DNA from: Ferruginibacter sp.
Lineage (GTDB): Bacteria > Bacteroidota > Bacteroidia > Chitinophagales > Chitinophagaceae
Length of the DNA stretch: 64,000 bases
Assembly: GCA_014379905.1 (NCBI GenBank)
Contig: JACMKX010000020.1
Location: forward strand, 62,001-126,000
Direction: 5' to 3'
The number at the start of each line of letters is the position of its first letter. The first letter of the stretch is position 1. The position numbers were made by a program, and so were the translations under genes. Positions 18,270 through 27,788 of this stretch are shown here, in pieces. Under the pieces are notes generated by a model. The model saw only the letters and a list, made by a program, of their open reading frames with translations, was not told the DNA's origin and searched no databases.

Positions 18270-19055
18270 CTATTTTTTCTTATTATTGAATAACCAATGC
18301 AACAGATCCGGTTCTGCAAAAGCAGCATCCCAACTATTGTGATTGGCATCGGGATACAAAGTATATTTTACCAGAGCATTTCCTTTTTTTAAAGCCGCTA
18401 CCATTATGTCTGAATAAACAGGCAGCACCACATCATCTTTGGCGCCGTGAAATACCCACCAGTTTGTTTTAGATAGTGGGCCGGCAGTTGCAGCATCGCC
18501 GCCGCCGCAAATTGGAATAGCAGCAGCGTACAAGCCCTGTTTACGGTTTACTATTTCAAAAGTTCCCATGCCGCCCATAGACAAACCCATTACATATACC
18601 TGGCCTTTTTTTACCGGGAAATCTTTTAAAATTTTATCGGTGAGTTCCAGCAGCAATTTCATAGCAACAGTGGGTGGGGCTGTAGCAGAAAATTCAAATG
18701 ATCTTTTTTTTGTTACGGTATCCATTTTAAAGGCAACGTTGCTCCAAAAGGATTTTTCCGAACACTGCGGAAAAATAACAATGGCAGGATAATTTTTTCT
18801 AAGACTATCTGTTAAAAATAATTTAGCTCCATGCTGTAATTGTTTTTCATTGTCGTTTCCTCTTTCACCTGAACCATGCAAAAAGAATATGACCGGGTAT
18901 TTTTTTGCAGGCTGATAATTTTCAGGCAATAATACCCTGTAGGGCAATGTATCTGTTCCCAAAATGAGCCATTCTTTTTTATAAAGAGAAAGGTCCTGCG
19001 TATATGCTATCAGCGCCATACACGAAACAAAAAAAGTTAAAATTATTTTTTTCAT
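18270..19055 (-). CDS. Secreted alpha/beta-hydrolase esterase (CE1/dienelactone-hydrolase-like)
   Basis: A 261-residue secreted hydrolase with a signal peptide ending AYTQ. The oxyanion region is FFLHGSGERGND (57-68), the nucleophile elbow is GLSMGG with Ser159, the acid is Asp207 or Asp208 in GAKDDVV, and the base is His239 in DANHNSWD. This is the layout of polysaccharide-associated acyl esterases. It starts 3 bp after the stop of the GH144-like gene and is followed with a 1-bp gap by the EEP gene. It probably deacylates the glycan targeted by the locus. Confidence 0.85.
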   Translation of the reverse strand: MKKIILTFFVSCMALIAYTQDLSLYKKEWLILGTDTLPYRVLLPENYQPAKKYPVIFFLHGSGERGNDNEKQLQHGAKLFLTDSLRKNYPAIVIFPQCSEKSFWSNVAFKMDTVTKKRSFEFSATAPPTVAMKLLLELTDKILKDFPVKKGQVYVMGLSMGGMGTFEIVNRKQGLYAAAIPICGGGDAATAGPLSKTNWWVFHGAKDDVVLPVYSDIMVAALKKGNALVKYTLYPDANHNSWDAAFAEPDLLHWLFNNKKK

Positions 19056-19058
19056 ATT

Positions 19059-21203
19059 TTAAGGGGTGTTTAAGTCCTGTATCTTTTTTAATCCTTCTTT
19101 TATTTCCGGATTGCTCATAAACAATTTCCATATTAGTTCCGTTCTATAATTTTCTATCATCACTACCATGGGGGCCTGGTTCAATCCCATGTATAAAGCC
19201 GAACACCAGTTTTGTGATAAATTGAATGCATCTTTAAAGCCATACTCACCCCATAAAAAATGGCCATAATTATTGTAATAATTTTTAAGGGCTCTCATGG
19301 AAGCACCGGGTGTGTAAGGAAACGAACTGATGGCTCCGGTGGGTGCGATCTTCCCCCTATCCTGCTGCGGCACAGGTTCATCTGCCGAATAATTGAATGG
19401 GCCGTCGCTTGCTGTTAATCCCCAGGCGCTATCACTGTAGCCTTTATACCCTCCGGGATTTTTTATACAATACCGGAGATTTATATTGGCAATGTTTTGA
19501 TTATTAGTAAAATAGTTTGTGTACTTATCATTCACCTGCTTTGGATCATAACCCAGGTAGGAGTAATGCGTGAAGAACAGCGGGCCTCCGTTAGATACAC
19601 CTATATCTAACTTTATTCCAAAATATTTGTTGCCGTTGGTATACATCGATCCGTTAGAGGTTTGGCCCCATCCCTTACGATACTCCTGCGCAAAAACATC
19701 CTGGCTGGCCCAGCCGGAATAGTACATAGTTGCCGGTACTGCATGTGTGGGTGATGCAATGGCCAGGAGATAGGTTACCATGGTTTCATTCCAGCCAACC
19801 AGTTTATGGTCTATCACCCATTCCTGGTCAGGAGACCAATGCCACAATAAATATTTATTATCCGGGTATCGCCTGTACCAATCCCACTCAACGTCATGCC
19901 AGATGCGGGTGATAGCTTCCCTGATCTTTTTTTCGTTTTCATCTTCTTTATTAAAATAGGCTTTGGCGGCCAATAATCCCTGTATTAAAAAAGATGTTTC
20001 TACCAGGTCGCCGCCATTGTCTCGTTTTCCAAAAAAAGTTTCCACTTTTGCTGAAGGACCATCAATAAAGTGGGAAAAGGCGCCATGAAATTTTTCAGTT
20101 CTTTCTAAAAAGGAAGTGATCTTTAAAAACCGATCTATTGATTCTTGTCTTGTAATAAATTTTCTTTCCGTTCCTACCAGCAAAGCCATTATCCCAAAGC
20201 CCGAAGCGCCGCTGGCTACCATATTTCTTCTGCCGGGAATATTTTCTTTAGCAAGTCCACTTACTTTTTCTGCACCATCCCAATAATATCTAAAGGAAGC
20301 TTCCTGTATCATATCAAGAAAAGCGTCATCATCCAATTGTTGCGTAGCAGCAGAAACAGGCTCACTTTTTTTTGATTCATTGAACATCTTATCCACGTAT
20401 GCAATCCTGTAAGTATATTCTCTGCCGGTACCTTCCGTATAATCTGAATAACGATTGCTCCATGCATCCTGGATGCGTACCGCAGAAAGCCTGATTTTAT
20501 CAAAGTAGCGGTAAATTTTCACATACCGGATATTGCTGTCAGTAATAACGGGCCATTCAATATCAATATGTTTACTGTACCCCTTTAATTTTGATATAAC
20601 AGGTTTTGGAAAAGCCGCCTCATTAAGGTCGCCTAAAAATTCAATATCGTCAATATACAAAGACTGCTTGCCTATACTTCCGGGATTCTGAGAAAAGCTG
20701 ATGCCTATTATATCGGCAGCATTTACATTGAATTTTTCAATTGGTATAATTACCTGCTTCCATTTGCTCCATTTCGTTCTGGTTATTTTAACGGGGTTTG
20801 AATAGCTGCTGTCTTTTTTTATCAAACGGCATACGGGGAAATTATGTCCTGACAATTCAACTGAATTATTCATGATCCACAGCGAGAGATATTTGGCTGT
20901 GATAAAAAAATCCTGCCCACGGATTTCAGGTTTAAAGATATCAGCCGTCCAGTTTCCGGACGGATCGCTGTTATATTCTAATTGCAATGAATTGCCAGCT
21001 GTATGAGCATAAGCACTGTTAACAGGCAGCCTGCCCCTAATACTGTATATTTTGGAAGGCGTATTTACCTGTACGGCAGAAAAAAAATGATCGCCTGCCA
21101 TAGAACTGTTGGTAAAAAAAGTAAATGGATACAGTGGTTCCTGTGCAATAGCCATATTGCTTACTATGATTCCCATCAATAAAAATATCGACCTGAGTTT
21201 CAT
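19059..21203 (-). CDS. GH144-like endo-beta-1,2-glucanase with N-terminal CBM-like and Fn3 domains
   Basis: A 714-residue secreted protein with three parts: a beta-sandwich carbohydrate-binding-like region (about 25-192), a fibronectin III-like region (about 200-285) and a C-terminal (alpha/alpha)6 domain of the glucoamylase/GH144 type (about 290-714). The catalytic domain has DNGGDLVE (Asp395, Asp399, Glu402) and WNE (Glu473). As I recall, the founding Chitinophaga GH144 beta-1,2-glucanase has essential acidic residues with this D-x3-D-x2-E spacing and a further Glu about 70 residues later. Of the three GH144 paralogues it has the longest N-terminal extension. It starts 11 bp after the neighbour at 21214-22584 ends. 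Confidence 0.82.
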   Translation of the reverse strand: MKLRSIFLLMGIIVSNMAIAQEPLYPFTFFTNSSMAGDHFFSAVQVNTPSKIYSIRGRLPVNSAYAHTAGNSLQLEYNSDPSGNWTADIFKPEIRGQDFFITAKYLSLWIMNNSVELSGHNFPVCRLIKKDSSYSNPVKITRTKWSKWKQVIIPIEKFNVNAADIIGISFSQNPGSIGKQSLYIDDIEFLGDLNEAAFPKPVISKLKGYSKHIDIEWPVITDSNIRYVKIYRYFDKIRLSAVRIQDAWSNRYSDYTEGTGREYTYRIAYVDKMFNESKKSEPVSAATQQLDDDAFLDMIQEASFRYYWDGAEKVSGLAKENIPGRRNMVASGASGFGIMALLVGTERKFITRQESIDRFLKITSFLERTEKFHGAFSHFIDGPSAKVETFFGKRDNGGDLVETSFLIQGLLAAKAYFNKEDENEKKIREAITRIWHDVEWDWYRRYPDNKYLLWHWSPDQEWVIDHKLVGWNETMVTYLLAIASPTHAVPATMYYSGWASQDVFAQEYRKGWGQTSNGSMYTNGNKYFGIKLDIGVSNGGPLFFTHYSYLGYDPKQVNDKYTNYFTNNQNIANINLRYCIKNPGGYKGYSDSAWGLTASDGPFNYSADEPVPQQDRGKIAPTGAISSFPYTPGASMRALKNYYNNYGHFLWGEYGFKDAFNLSQNWCSALYMGLNQAPMVVMIENYRTELIWKLFMSNPEIKEGLKKIQDLNTP

Positions 21204-21213
21204 AATGGTTGAT

Positions 21214-22584
21214 CTATTTTAAATGCGGACTTTGAAAGCCCAGTTTTTTTAATCCTGCCTTAATTTCGGGTGCACTCATAAATAAATTCCAGATCAACCC
21301 GCTGCGGTAATTTTCCATCATTACTACTGCAGGGCCCTGGTCGATGGCAAGGTATCGTTTAGGAAACCAATTGTTGCTTTCGCTGAAGGCATCATAGAAA
21401 CCATACTCTCCCCAAACCTTTTCTTTTAAATTATTATACCAATATTTCATGGCGTTGTTAGATTCTGTTGGTGTATAGGGAAAAGATGACAATGCCGCTG
21501 TGGGTGATATTACTCCCAGGTCTTCCTGCAGGCTGGGTGCGTGGGCCGAATAACCATTTACTGAGTAGCTTGCAGTAAGTCCCCAGTTTTGGGATGAATA
21601 TCCTTTAAAGTGTTTTGGATTATCTACACACCATTGATAATTGATGTTTGACTGAGCCGTCACTTCTTTTCCATAATCAGCATATTTATCTTTTAGTCCA
21701 TTTGGATCGAGGCCCAGGTAAGAATAATGTGCCCAAAAAAGCGGCCCGCCGTAAGGTGGATTGCCCTGGTAAAATAATTGCAGGGTATCTTTTTTGTAGG
21801 AGGTTTGTTGAACAATCTTTCCATTTTGGGCCCAACCTTCATGATATACTTCTGCGGGTACGCCATGTGTTGGGGAGGACGCTGCCAATATATACATGAT
21901 CATACATTCATTGTAGCCTCTTACCTTAAAATTCATTTTCCATCCTTTACCCGGGCTCCAATGCCAGTATAAAACATTTTCACCGTTTCTATACCAGTCA
22001 AATTCAACTTCCTTCCATAATTTATCTGCCCGGGCGGCCAATGCCTTTTCCTCCCCATTACCATTTTGATAATACTGCCTTACAGCAATCAATCCCTGTA
22101 ACATAAAACTGGTTTCCACTAAATCTCCGCCGTCATCGTTCGTGCTAAAAGGTTTTACTTTACCTGTTTCTCCATTCCACCAATGTGGCCAGGCCCCATG
22201 AAACCGATCTGCTCTTTCTAAAAAGGAAACTATTTTCTCCAGCTGTTTTCTGCCTTCTTCTTTTATAACAAAGCCTCTTTCAATCCCTACCAGTAAAGCC
22301 ATTACACCAAACCCGGCACCGCCGCTGGTTACAACATGTTTATCATTTTCCGGGTAAATATTATCAGAATGAAACCGCTCCCTTGCCAAACCACTTACCG
22401 GTTCTGCTCCATTACAAAAATATTGAAATGTTTGTTTTTGAACCAGGTTGAATAAGGCTGTATCGTTACCAGCAATCCTGCTATTAGCATTGGCATTTTG
22501 CCATGTATGCATTTTTTTTGTGCAGGAACTCTCCCCGATACCCACAGCAATAAGGATGGCAATCCAAACGAAATTATTTTTCAA
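21214..22584 (-). CDS. GH144-like endo-beta-1,2-glucanase, compact lipoprotein form
   Basis: A 456-residue protein whose start is a TTG at 22584. This is supported by the lipoprotein leader that follows (VGIGESSC, Cys21) and by the absence of a nearby ATG. After a short linker it is only the catalytic domain, with DDGGDLVE (Asp150, Asp154, Glu157) and YNE (Glu226). The spacing matches the other two paralogues. The lipid anchor suggests it works at the outer membrane, possibly on the surface. A 178-bp gap separates it from the next upstream gene. Confidence 0.82.
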   Translation of the reverse strand: MKNNFVWIAILIAVGIGESSCTKKMHTWQNANANSRIAGNDTALFNLVQKQTFQYFCNGAEPVSGLARERFHSDNIYPENDKHVVTSGGAGFGVMALLVGIERGFVIKEEGRKQLEKIVSFLERADRFHGAWPHWWNGETGKVKPFSTNDDGGDLVETSFMLQGLIAVRQYYQNGNGEEKALAARADKLWKEVEFDWYRNGENVLYWHWSPGKGWKMNFKVRGYNECMIMYILAASSPTHGVPAEVYHEGWAQNGKIVQQTSYKKDTLQLFYQGNPPYGGPLFWAHYSYLGLDPNGLKDKYADYGKEVTAQSNINYQWCVDNPKHFKGYSSQNWGLTASYSVNGYSAHAPSLQEDLGVISPTAALSSFPYTPTESNNAMKYWYNNLKEKVWGEYGFYDAFSESNNWFPKRYLAIDQGPAVVMMENYRSGLIWNLFMSAPEIKAGLKKLGFQSPHLK

Positions 22585-22762
22585 AAAATATTATTTAGGA
22601 ATTAATAGTTGATGCTTTGAAGTTAAAAAAGAAATATGATAAATTACAAGGAAAGAAATTAGCAGATCAGTATTCTTTCTTCGATACCGTATAAAATGAT
22701 TTACACTCTTTTTGACCTTTATTTATATTACTAAGAGAACAAAGAGAAATGTTTTTTATTAT

Positions 22763-24436
22763 TTACAAATATGGTGCGCTAAATCCAAGTGATAACATTC
22801 CTGTTTTCACTTCCGGGCAACTGGTAAACAAACTCCATAATAACCCGGTGCGATGATTTTCTATCATCAGCAATATCGGCCCCTGGTCTATTGCTAAAAA
22901 TGAGCTGGCAAACCAGGTATTGTGTAAAGAAAAAGCATCTACAAAACCATACTCTTTAAATAATTTGTCTCCCAAAACATAATAATAAAATTTTAATGCT
23001 GCCATTGATTCATTGGGTGTAAAAGGCATGGAAGATAATGCAGCAGTAGGTGCTATTACACTTACATCATTGGTGGGCGAACTGGCAGTGTATCCATTTT
23101 GAATATCACTGGCGGTGAGCCCCCAAACTGAATCGCTGTATCCATAATAATTCATCGGATTGGCTTTGCAATAATTGTAATTAATAAGGGTATGGTTTTT
23201 TGTCTGCGTTGTATAATTGGCAGCAGCATCTGTAAGGCTATTAGGATTAATACCTAAAAATGAATAATGCGAAAAAAATAAAGGACCACCTTGTGGAGGG
23301 CCTAACGGCAGGGTTAATCCATAATAGGTATTGCCGTTTATAAACTGGCTTCCACCTTTCCATCCGGCGGTATAAACAGATGGCGGAATTCCATGGGTAG
23401 TGGATGATGCAGCCATAACATAAGTTATTAAACACTCGTTCCAGCCGCGAATCTGCATGTTCATTGCCCAACCATTGTTTATGCTGTAATGCCAATACAA
23501 TGCCTGTTGATTGCCCTGGCGAAACCAATCCCATTCTACATTATTATAAATACTATTGATGTCGCTGCGCAAAGCAGTTTCTGCAGCATCTGCTCCATTG
23601 AAGTATTGACGAACAGTTAGTAATCCCATTATAAGGTAAGACGTTTCTACCAGGTCTGCACCATTATCGGTAGCACTAAATGGCACAATAGCACCGGTGG
23701 CGCCATTCAGCCAATGAGGAAATGCACCTTTTACTTTTACTGCGGTATTTTTTAAAAATGCTACGATGGTTTGCATTCTTTGCAAACCCTGTGCTCGTGT
23801 TATAAAGTTTCTGTTGATACCAACGGGAATCGCCATTATTCCAAAACCGGAACCGCCGGAAGTAACCACATCACCCGATGTATTTCGCTCTCTTGACAAA
23901 CCACTTGTGGGGTGAGCAAAATCCCAGAAATACTTAAATGTTTGTTCCTGGATTTTTGTTAGCAATGCATCATCTGTAATTGCAGGAAACTTGCGGGAAG
24001 AATCCATGCCTGTACTGAATGGGAGATTGACAGTACTGGCAAGTGCCCCGCCGTTAACACTTTTAATAGGTCCGGTGGTCAATGCATATTTTGTAAGGTA
24101 TTTCAGGGATGACGATGTTACCACAATCGTACTGTCAAAATTTTCGTATGAAACATTGTATGCGACTGTTGAAGCCCCGGTTTCTGTGAGTATGATGGAA
24201 CCAGGTAAAACCGTTGCCCGGTTTACCTTATTATTGAAACGAAGCCGCAAGGCGGCAGTCGGAGCGACATTGTTATTAATGGTGGATGAAGTAACAACGA
24301 TGTTATTTATACGCATACCGGTTAGCAGCAGCGGGGTTGCTACCGGCACAGTTCCCCCACCATCATCACCCTTTTTGCAACTAGCATAAAAAGCCAAAAG
24401 GATAAATAACGCGGCTATGTTTATTTGTTTTTGCAT
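22763..24436 (-). CDS. GH144-like endo-beta-1,2-glucanase with N-terminal Ig-like domain, lipoprotein
   Basis: A 557-residue lipoprotein. The ATG at 24436 is preferred because it directly precedes the leader (FILLAFYASC, Cys20). A Gly/Asp-rich linker leads to a bacterial Ig-like (Big_5/SbsA-type) domain (about 35-145). The catalytic domain has DNGADLVE (Asp257, Asp261, Glu264) and WNE (Glu334). The second Gly of the motif is Ala here, but the acidic residues are kept. The Ig domain probably holds the catalytic domain away from the membrane. It follows the two GH30 genes and is the first of three tandem paralogues in transcription order. Confidence 0.82.
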   Translation of the reverse strand: MQKQINIAALFILLAFYASCKKGDDGGGTVPVATPLLLTGMRINNIVVTSSTINNNVAPTAALRLRFNNKVNRATVLPGSIILTETGASTVAYNVSYENFDSTIVVTSSSLKYLTKYALTTGPIKSVNGGALASTVNLPFSTGMDSSRKFPAITDDALLTKIQEQTFKYFWDFAHPTSGLSRERNTSGDVVTSGGSGFGIMAIPVGINRNFITRAQGLQRMQTIVAFLKNTAVKVKGAFPHWLNGATGAIVPFSATDNGADLVETSYLIMGLLTVRQYFNGADAAETALRSDINSIYNNVEWDWFRQGNQQALYWHYSINNGWAMNMQIRGWNECLITYVMAASSTTHGIPPSVYTAGWKGGSQFINGNTYYGLTLPLGPPQGGPLFFSHYSFLGINPNSLTDAAANYTTQTKNHTLINYNYCKANPMNYYGYSDSVWGLTASDIQNGYTASSPTNDVSVIAPTAALSSMPFTPNESMAALKFYYYVLGDKLFKEYGFVDAFSLHNTWFASSFLAIDQGPILLMIENHRTGLLWSLFTSCPEVKTGMLSLGFSAPYL

Positions 24437-24469
24437 ATCGAAAAATTTAGGCATCAGTCAACAAGGTAA

Positions 24470-25948
24470 TTATAATATTAAAGTAGAGATAGAATGAGGC
24501 ATAGCTGTTGTTTGTGCTGCTTTACCATTTATCCATAAAGCATACGGTGTGCTGGCACTCCCCTGGTTCATAACCACTACTACCAGTTTACCATCTTCAT
24601 TTTTAAATGCAGTAGTCAATAGCTGGCTACGTGTTGCTGTGGCAGCAACTCTTTTAGCACCCGGCTGAATAAATTTACTAAAATGGCCGATATAATAATA
24701 TGCATTGGTGTAAATGAGCTTTCCTGTTTTGGTATCGCCATGTACAGGGGCAAAGCAAAAGTTTTGAACGTGGTTTGGACCGCCGGTTTCATCTAACAGA
24801 ATATTCCAGTCTGTAAAACCCACCATCCCATTGTTAAAATCATTGATCATAGAACGACCGTATTCTTCTCCTAATACCCATGCATTGTAACGGGTGGCAT
24901 TAAAACTTTCTGCACAACCTTCGGTAAAGAAAATATTTTTGTCCGGGTAAGCTTCATGTACCCTTTTTAAGTTTTCATACATAGGTGCACCGCCACTCCA
25001 GTCTTCGTACCAATGAAATCCTATTCCCCAAATGTATTTGCTTGCCTCAGGGTCGCTAAAATATGTTTGTGCACGCTGGTAGATCAAATCCCGGTTGTGA
25101 TCCCATACAATGATCTTTTTATCTCCCAAACCTTCTTTTGCCATTGTGGGGCCAAGATTATTTTTTAAGAAGTCGGTTTCTTCCTGTGCAGTGTATATGC
25201 AACTCTCCCATTTTTGTTTTGCCATTGGTTCATTTTGTATACTAATGGCCCAAATAGGGATACCTGCTTTTTCATATTCTTTTATAAACTTTGTGTAATA
25301 CAAGGCCCAGCTTTCATAAAATTCTTTTTTTAATTTACCACCTTGCAACACGTTGTTGTTATCTTTCATAAAAGCAGGCGGACTCCACGGACTGGCAAAT
25401 AAATTTAACTTACCCCCGGCGGCAGCAGTAGCCTCCTTGATAAATGGCATTTTAAATTTGAGGTCATGAGCAAGATTAAAAGTCTTCAACTCTTTATCAC
25501 CTTCGGCTACATAGGTGTACATATCACTGCTAAAATCACAGCTATTTATATTCGTGCGGCCAATCGTATAACCAATACCATCTTTCTTATCAAAATGTGC
25601 TTTTAAAAATTCCTGCTGTGTTTCTTTAGGAAGTTTATAAAAAGTTTCTGCGGAAGCATCCGTTAATGCTGCACCAATTCCAACATAAGACTGAAAACTT
25701 TTAGAAGGATCAACAAATACTGTTACTTCATTTTCGAAAGGCTGGCCTTTTTCTGCAAACTCCAACGTGTCGGTTAATCCAAGCCGGTAATTGCTGCTAT
25801 CGGCTGTAGTGTAAACCAATACTTTTTTTCCCTCTGTAGAAAAAGCAGATGTTTCCTTAGCTAGCTCCACTCCTTTTTCTTTTTCATTCTTCTCTTGGCA
25901 GGAAGCAAGAAAAACTACTACTGCAAAAACAAAACTTAATCTTTTCAT
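24470..25948 (-). CDS. GH30 family beta-glucanase/glucosidase, lipoprotein
   Basis: A 492-residue GH30 enzyme with lipobox FLASC (Cys17). The barrel has SPWSPPAFMKDN (186-197), the acid/base Glu240 in SIQNEP and the nucleophile Glu343 in FFTEGCAES. The C-terminal beta-domain is present. GH30 members in Bacteroidota carbohydrate loci include endo-beta-1,6-glucanases and beta-glucosidases. Next to GH144-like and GH3 genes, a beta-1,6 or exo-beta-glucosidase role is the simplest reading. It is one of two adjacent GH30 genes; the two differ clearly in sequence. Confidence 0.87.
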   Translation of the reverse strand: MKRLSFVFAVVVFLASCQEKNEKEKGVELAKETSAFSTEGKKVLVYTTADSSNYRLGLTDTLEFAEKGQPFENEVTVFVDPSKSFQSYVGIGAALTDASAETFYKLPKETQQEFLKAHFDKKDGIGYTIGRTNINSCDFSSDMYTYVAEGDKELKTFNLAHDLKFKMPFIKEATAAAGGKLNLFASPWSPPAFMKDNNNVLQGGKLKKEFYESWALYYTKFIKEYEKAGIPIWAISIQNEPMAKQKWESCIYTAQEETDFLKNNLGPTMAKEGLGDKKIIVWDHNRDLIYQRAQTYFSDPEASKYIWGIGFHWYEDWSGGAPMYENLKRVHEAYPDKNIFFTEGCAESFNATRYNAWVLGEEYGRSMINDFNNGMVGFTDWNILLDETGGPNHVQNFCFAPVHGDTKTGKLIYTNAYYYIGHFSKFIQPGAKRVAATATRSQLLTTAFKNEDGKLVVVVMNQGSASTPYALWINGKAAQTTAMPHSISTLIL

Positions 25949-25980
25949 GTATGTATATTTTATTAAAGGTTAATTATAAT

Positions 25981-27432
25981 TTACCAAATGTAAGTTCCTA
26001 CCGCCCCGCCAGCTATGCTGGTAGCTGCCCATTTGCCTTTGTAGCGAATATTAAAATTTAGTGCGTTGGTACTTTCATTGATAACAACCATCACCTTTTT
26101 CCCTTCCGGCGTTTTAAAAGCAACATTGGATAGTGAGCCTGTGACAGTGCTGCTGATACGGGTTGAACCCATGGGAACAAATTTAGAGGCATGTGCAACT
26201 ATATAATATCCAACATTTCTTGTTACCGAAGATCCGCTGATGGTTATTGCACCCTTGCATTCTGTACAACCACCCGGTGTGTGGGGGCCAAAAGACGGGT
26301 CATTGGCTAAATTCCATTCCAGGGCCACTTTGCTATAGTTGCGCATTGATCCAATGATCACATTCTTTAAATGCCATTTCAAATCGCCGCCAAACCCGCC
26401 GGTGGATTGTGTCCACTGTTCGGTGAAATATAAATTTTTATCGGGGTGTGCATTGTATACTGTCATCAAAGCGCTAATATCTCCTGCATAAAGGTGAAAC
26501 GCTGAACCGTCAATGAATGCTTTTGCTGCAGCATCATCCAATATACTTTTTGGATAATTTGGATTATCACAATTATGATCCCAGATAATAATTTTGGTAT
26601 TAAGACTTGCCGCCTGGAATGCCGGACCTAAATTATTTTTAATAAAATTTGCCTGCTGCCCGGCACTCATCACCATACTTGGATTATTACCACCATATTG
26701 AGGTTCATTTTGAATAGTTACCGCATCAATATTAATTCCCAGGGCTTTCATAGCCTGGATATATTTTACGAAGTATGTTGCATACACGCCGTAATACTGC
26801 GTAAGTAAACTTCCCCCGATGCTACTGTTGTTATCTTTCATCCAAACGGGAGGGCTCCATGGTGACCCCATTATTTTTATATTTGGATTAATCAGCAATA
26901 TCTCCTTAAGTACAGGAACCAAGTGTGTGAGATCCTGCGACAAGCTAAAATTAGCGAGGGTAGGGTCTGTTTGCCCCGCAGGCATATCATCGTAGCTAAA
27001 AACAGAAGGGCTGAGATCGGATGCACCGATACTCACCCTTAAGTAATTTATTCTGATACCCGAAGCACCAAACAACTCGTTGAGCAAACTGTTTTTTTCT
27101 GCTGCGCCCATTGTATTAATGAGTTGTGCACTACTACCGGTAAGCGTAAAACCAAAGCCATCCACGGTTTGATAAGCAGTTGCAGAATCCACATCGATAT
27201 TTGGATATGCATTGGCGGTGGTAGTAAAACCTATCACCGCGGTTTGCTTTTGCAGCAGAACAGACTGATCTCCTTTTGTAAGCCAGTAATCAACTTCATT
27301 TACCGTAGGGGTGGGTGGAGGCGGGGGAGGCGGGGGAGGTCCTCCACCACTGTCCCCGCTTTTTTTACATTCACCGCAAAGAAATAAGGTAGCAATTGCA
27401 AACAGGCTAACGAGTGTTTTATTCTTCATCAT
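25981..27432 (-). CDS. GH30 family glycosidase with polyproline linker, probable lipoprotein
   Basis: A 483-residue GH30 enzyme. Residues 1-22 look like an exported leader with Cys22 as the possible lipidation site, though LCGEC is not a canonical lipobox. A Gly stretch and nine consecutive prolines (32-40) form a stiff linker. The catalytic barrel has SPWSPPVWMKDN (190-201), Glu243 in TIQNEP and Glu338 in YFTEQW. It has the full length of the family. It sits 8 bp downstream of a small membrane ORF and 32 bp upstream of the other GH30, in one operon. A different linkage or chain-end specificity from its neighbour is likely but unproven. Confidence 0.85.
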   Translation of the reverse strand: MMKNKTLVSLFAIATLFLCGECKKSGDSGGGPPPPPPPPPTPTVNEVDYWLTKGDQSVLLQKQTAVIGFTTTANAYPNIDVDSATAYQTVDGFGFTLTGSSAQLINTMGAAEKNSLLNELFGASGIRINYLRVSIGASDLSPSVFSYDDMPAGQTDPTLANFSLSQDLTHLVPVLKEILLINPNIKIMGSPWSPPVWMKDNNSSIGGSLLTQYYGVYATYFVKYIQAMKALGINIDAVTIQNEPQYGGNNPSMVMSAGQQANFIKNNLGPAFQAASLNTKIIIWDHNCDNPNYPKSILDDAAAKAFIDGSAFHLYAGDISALMTVYNAHPDKNLYFTEQWTQSTGGFGGDLKWHLKNVIIGSMRNYSKVALEWNLANDPSFGPHTPGGCTECKGAITISGSSVTRNVGYYIVAHASKFVPMGSTRISSTVTGSLSNVAFKTPEGKKVMVVINESTNALNFNIRYKGKWAATSIAGGAVGTYIW

Positions 27433-27440
27433 TTATTATT

Positions 27441-27788
27441 TTAAAATTTTATTGTAAAATATTTTACTACATCAGCATCAGGCGGTCCGCCTCTCACCGA
27501 AGACACTCCATTTTGTTCCCCTGAATCAACCAGGTAGTAGATATCGCTGTACACTCCAAACTGGTGAAATATATTGTATCGCTCATATCCCGGTGAACTG
27601 TAATAATAAGAATGTTCAAGAGGGATCTTTACTTCTATCAATTCTGCTGCATCGTACCGGCCATTTTCAATATCTAAAAAAGCCTTGGCTTCATTTTTTC
27701 CCATCAGGTAATCTACATATAAAGTATTACCTGCAGTAACTAACAGGTAAATAGCCGGGAACAATATGGTAGCGATCTTTTTCAGCAA
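27441..27788 (-). CDS. Small membrane-anchored protein of unknown function
   Basis: A 115-residue reading frame that begins with TTG immediately after, and in the same frame as, the TAA of the upstream haloperoxidase-like gene. Residues about 5-22 form a hydrophobic segment. The rest is Tyr-rich (LEHSYYYSSPGYERYN) and ends YFTIKF. I do not recognise the family. The next gene starts 8 bp downstream, so it is part of the operon. The TTG start and zero-gap coupling make the exact start uncertain; an ATG at codon 29 is an alternative but would remove the membrane segment. Confidence 0.6.
   Translation of the reverse strand: MLKKIATILFPAIYLLVTAGNTLYVDYLMGKNEAKAFLDIENGRYDAAELIEVKIPLEHSYYYSSPGYERYNIFHQFGVYSDIYYLVDSGEQNGVSSVRGGPPDADVVKYFTIKF

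Noticed and set aside
27308..27345. G-rich run on the plus strand that could form a G-quadruplex
   Set aside because: It is the template strand of the polyproline linker codons of the GH30 gene, which explains the run without a regulatory role.
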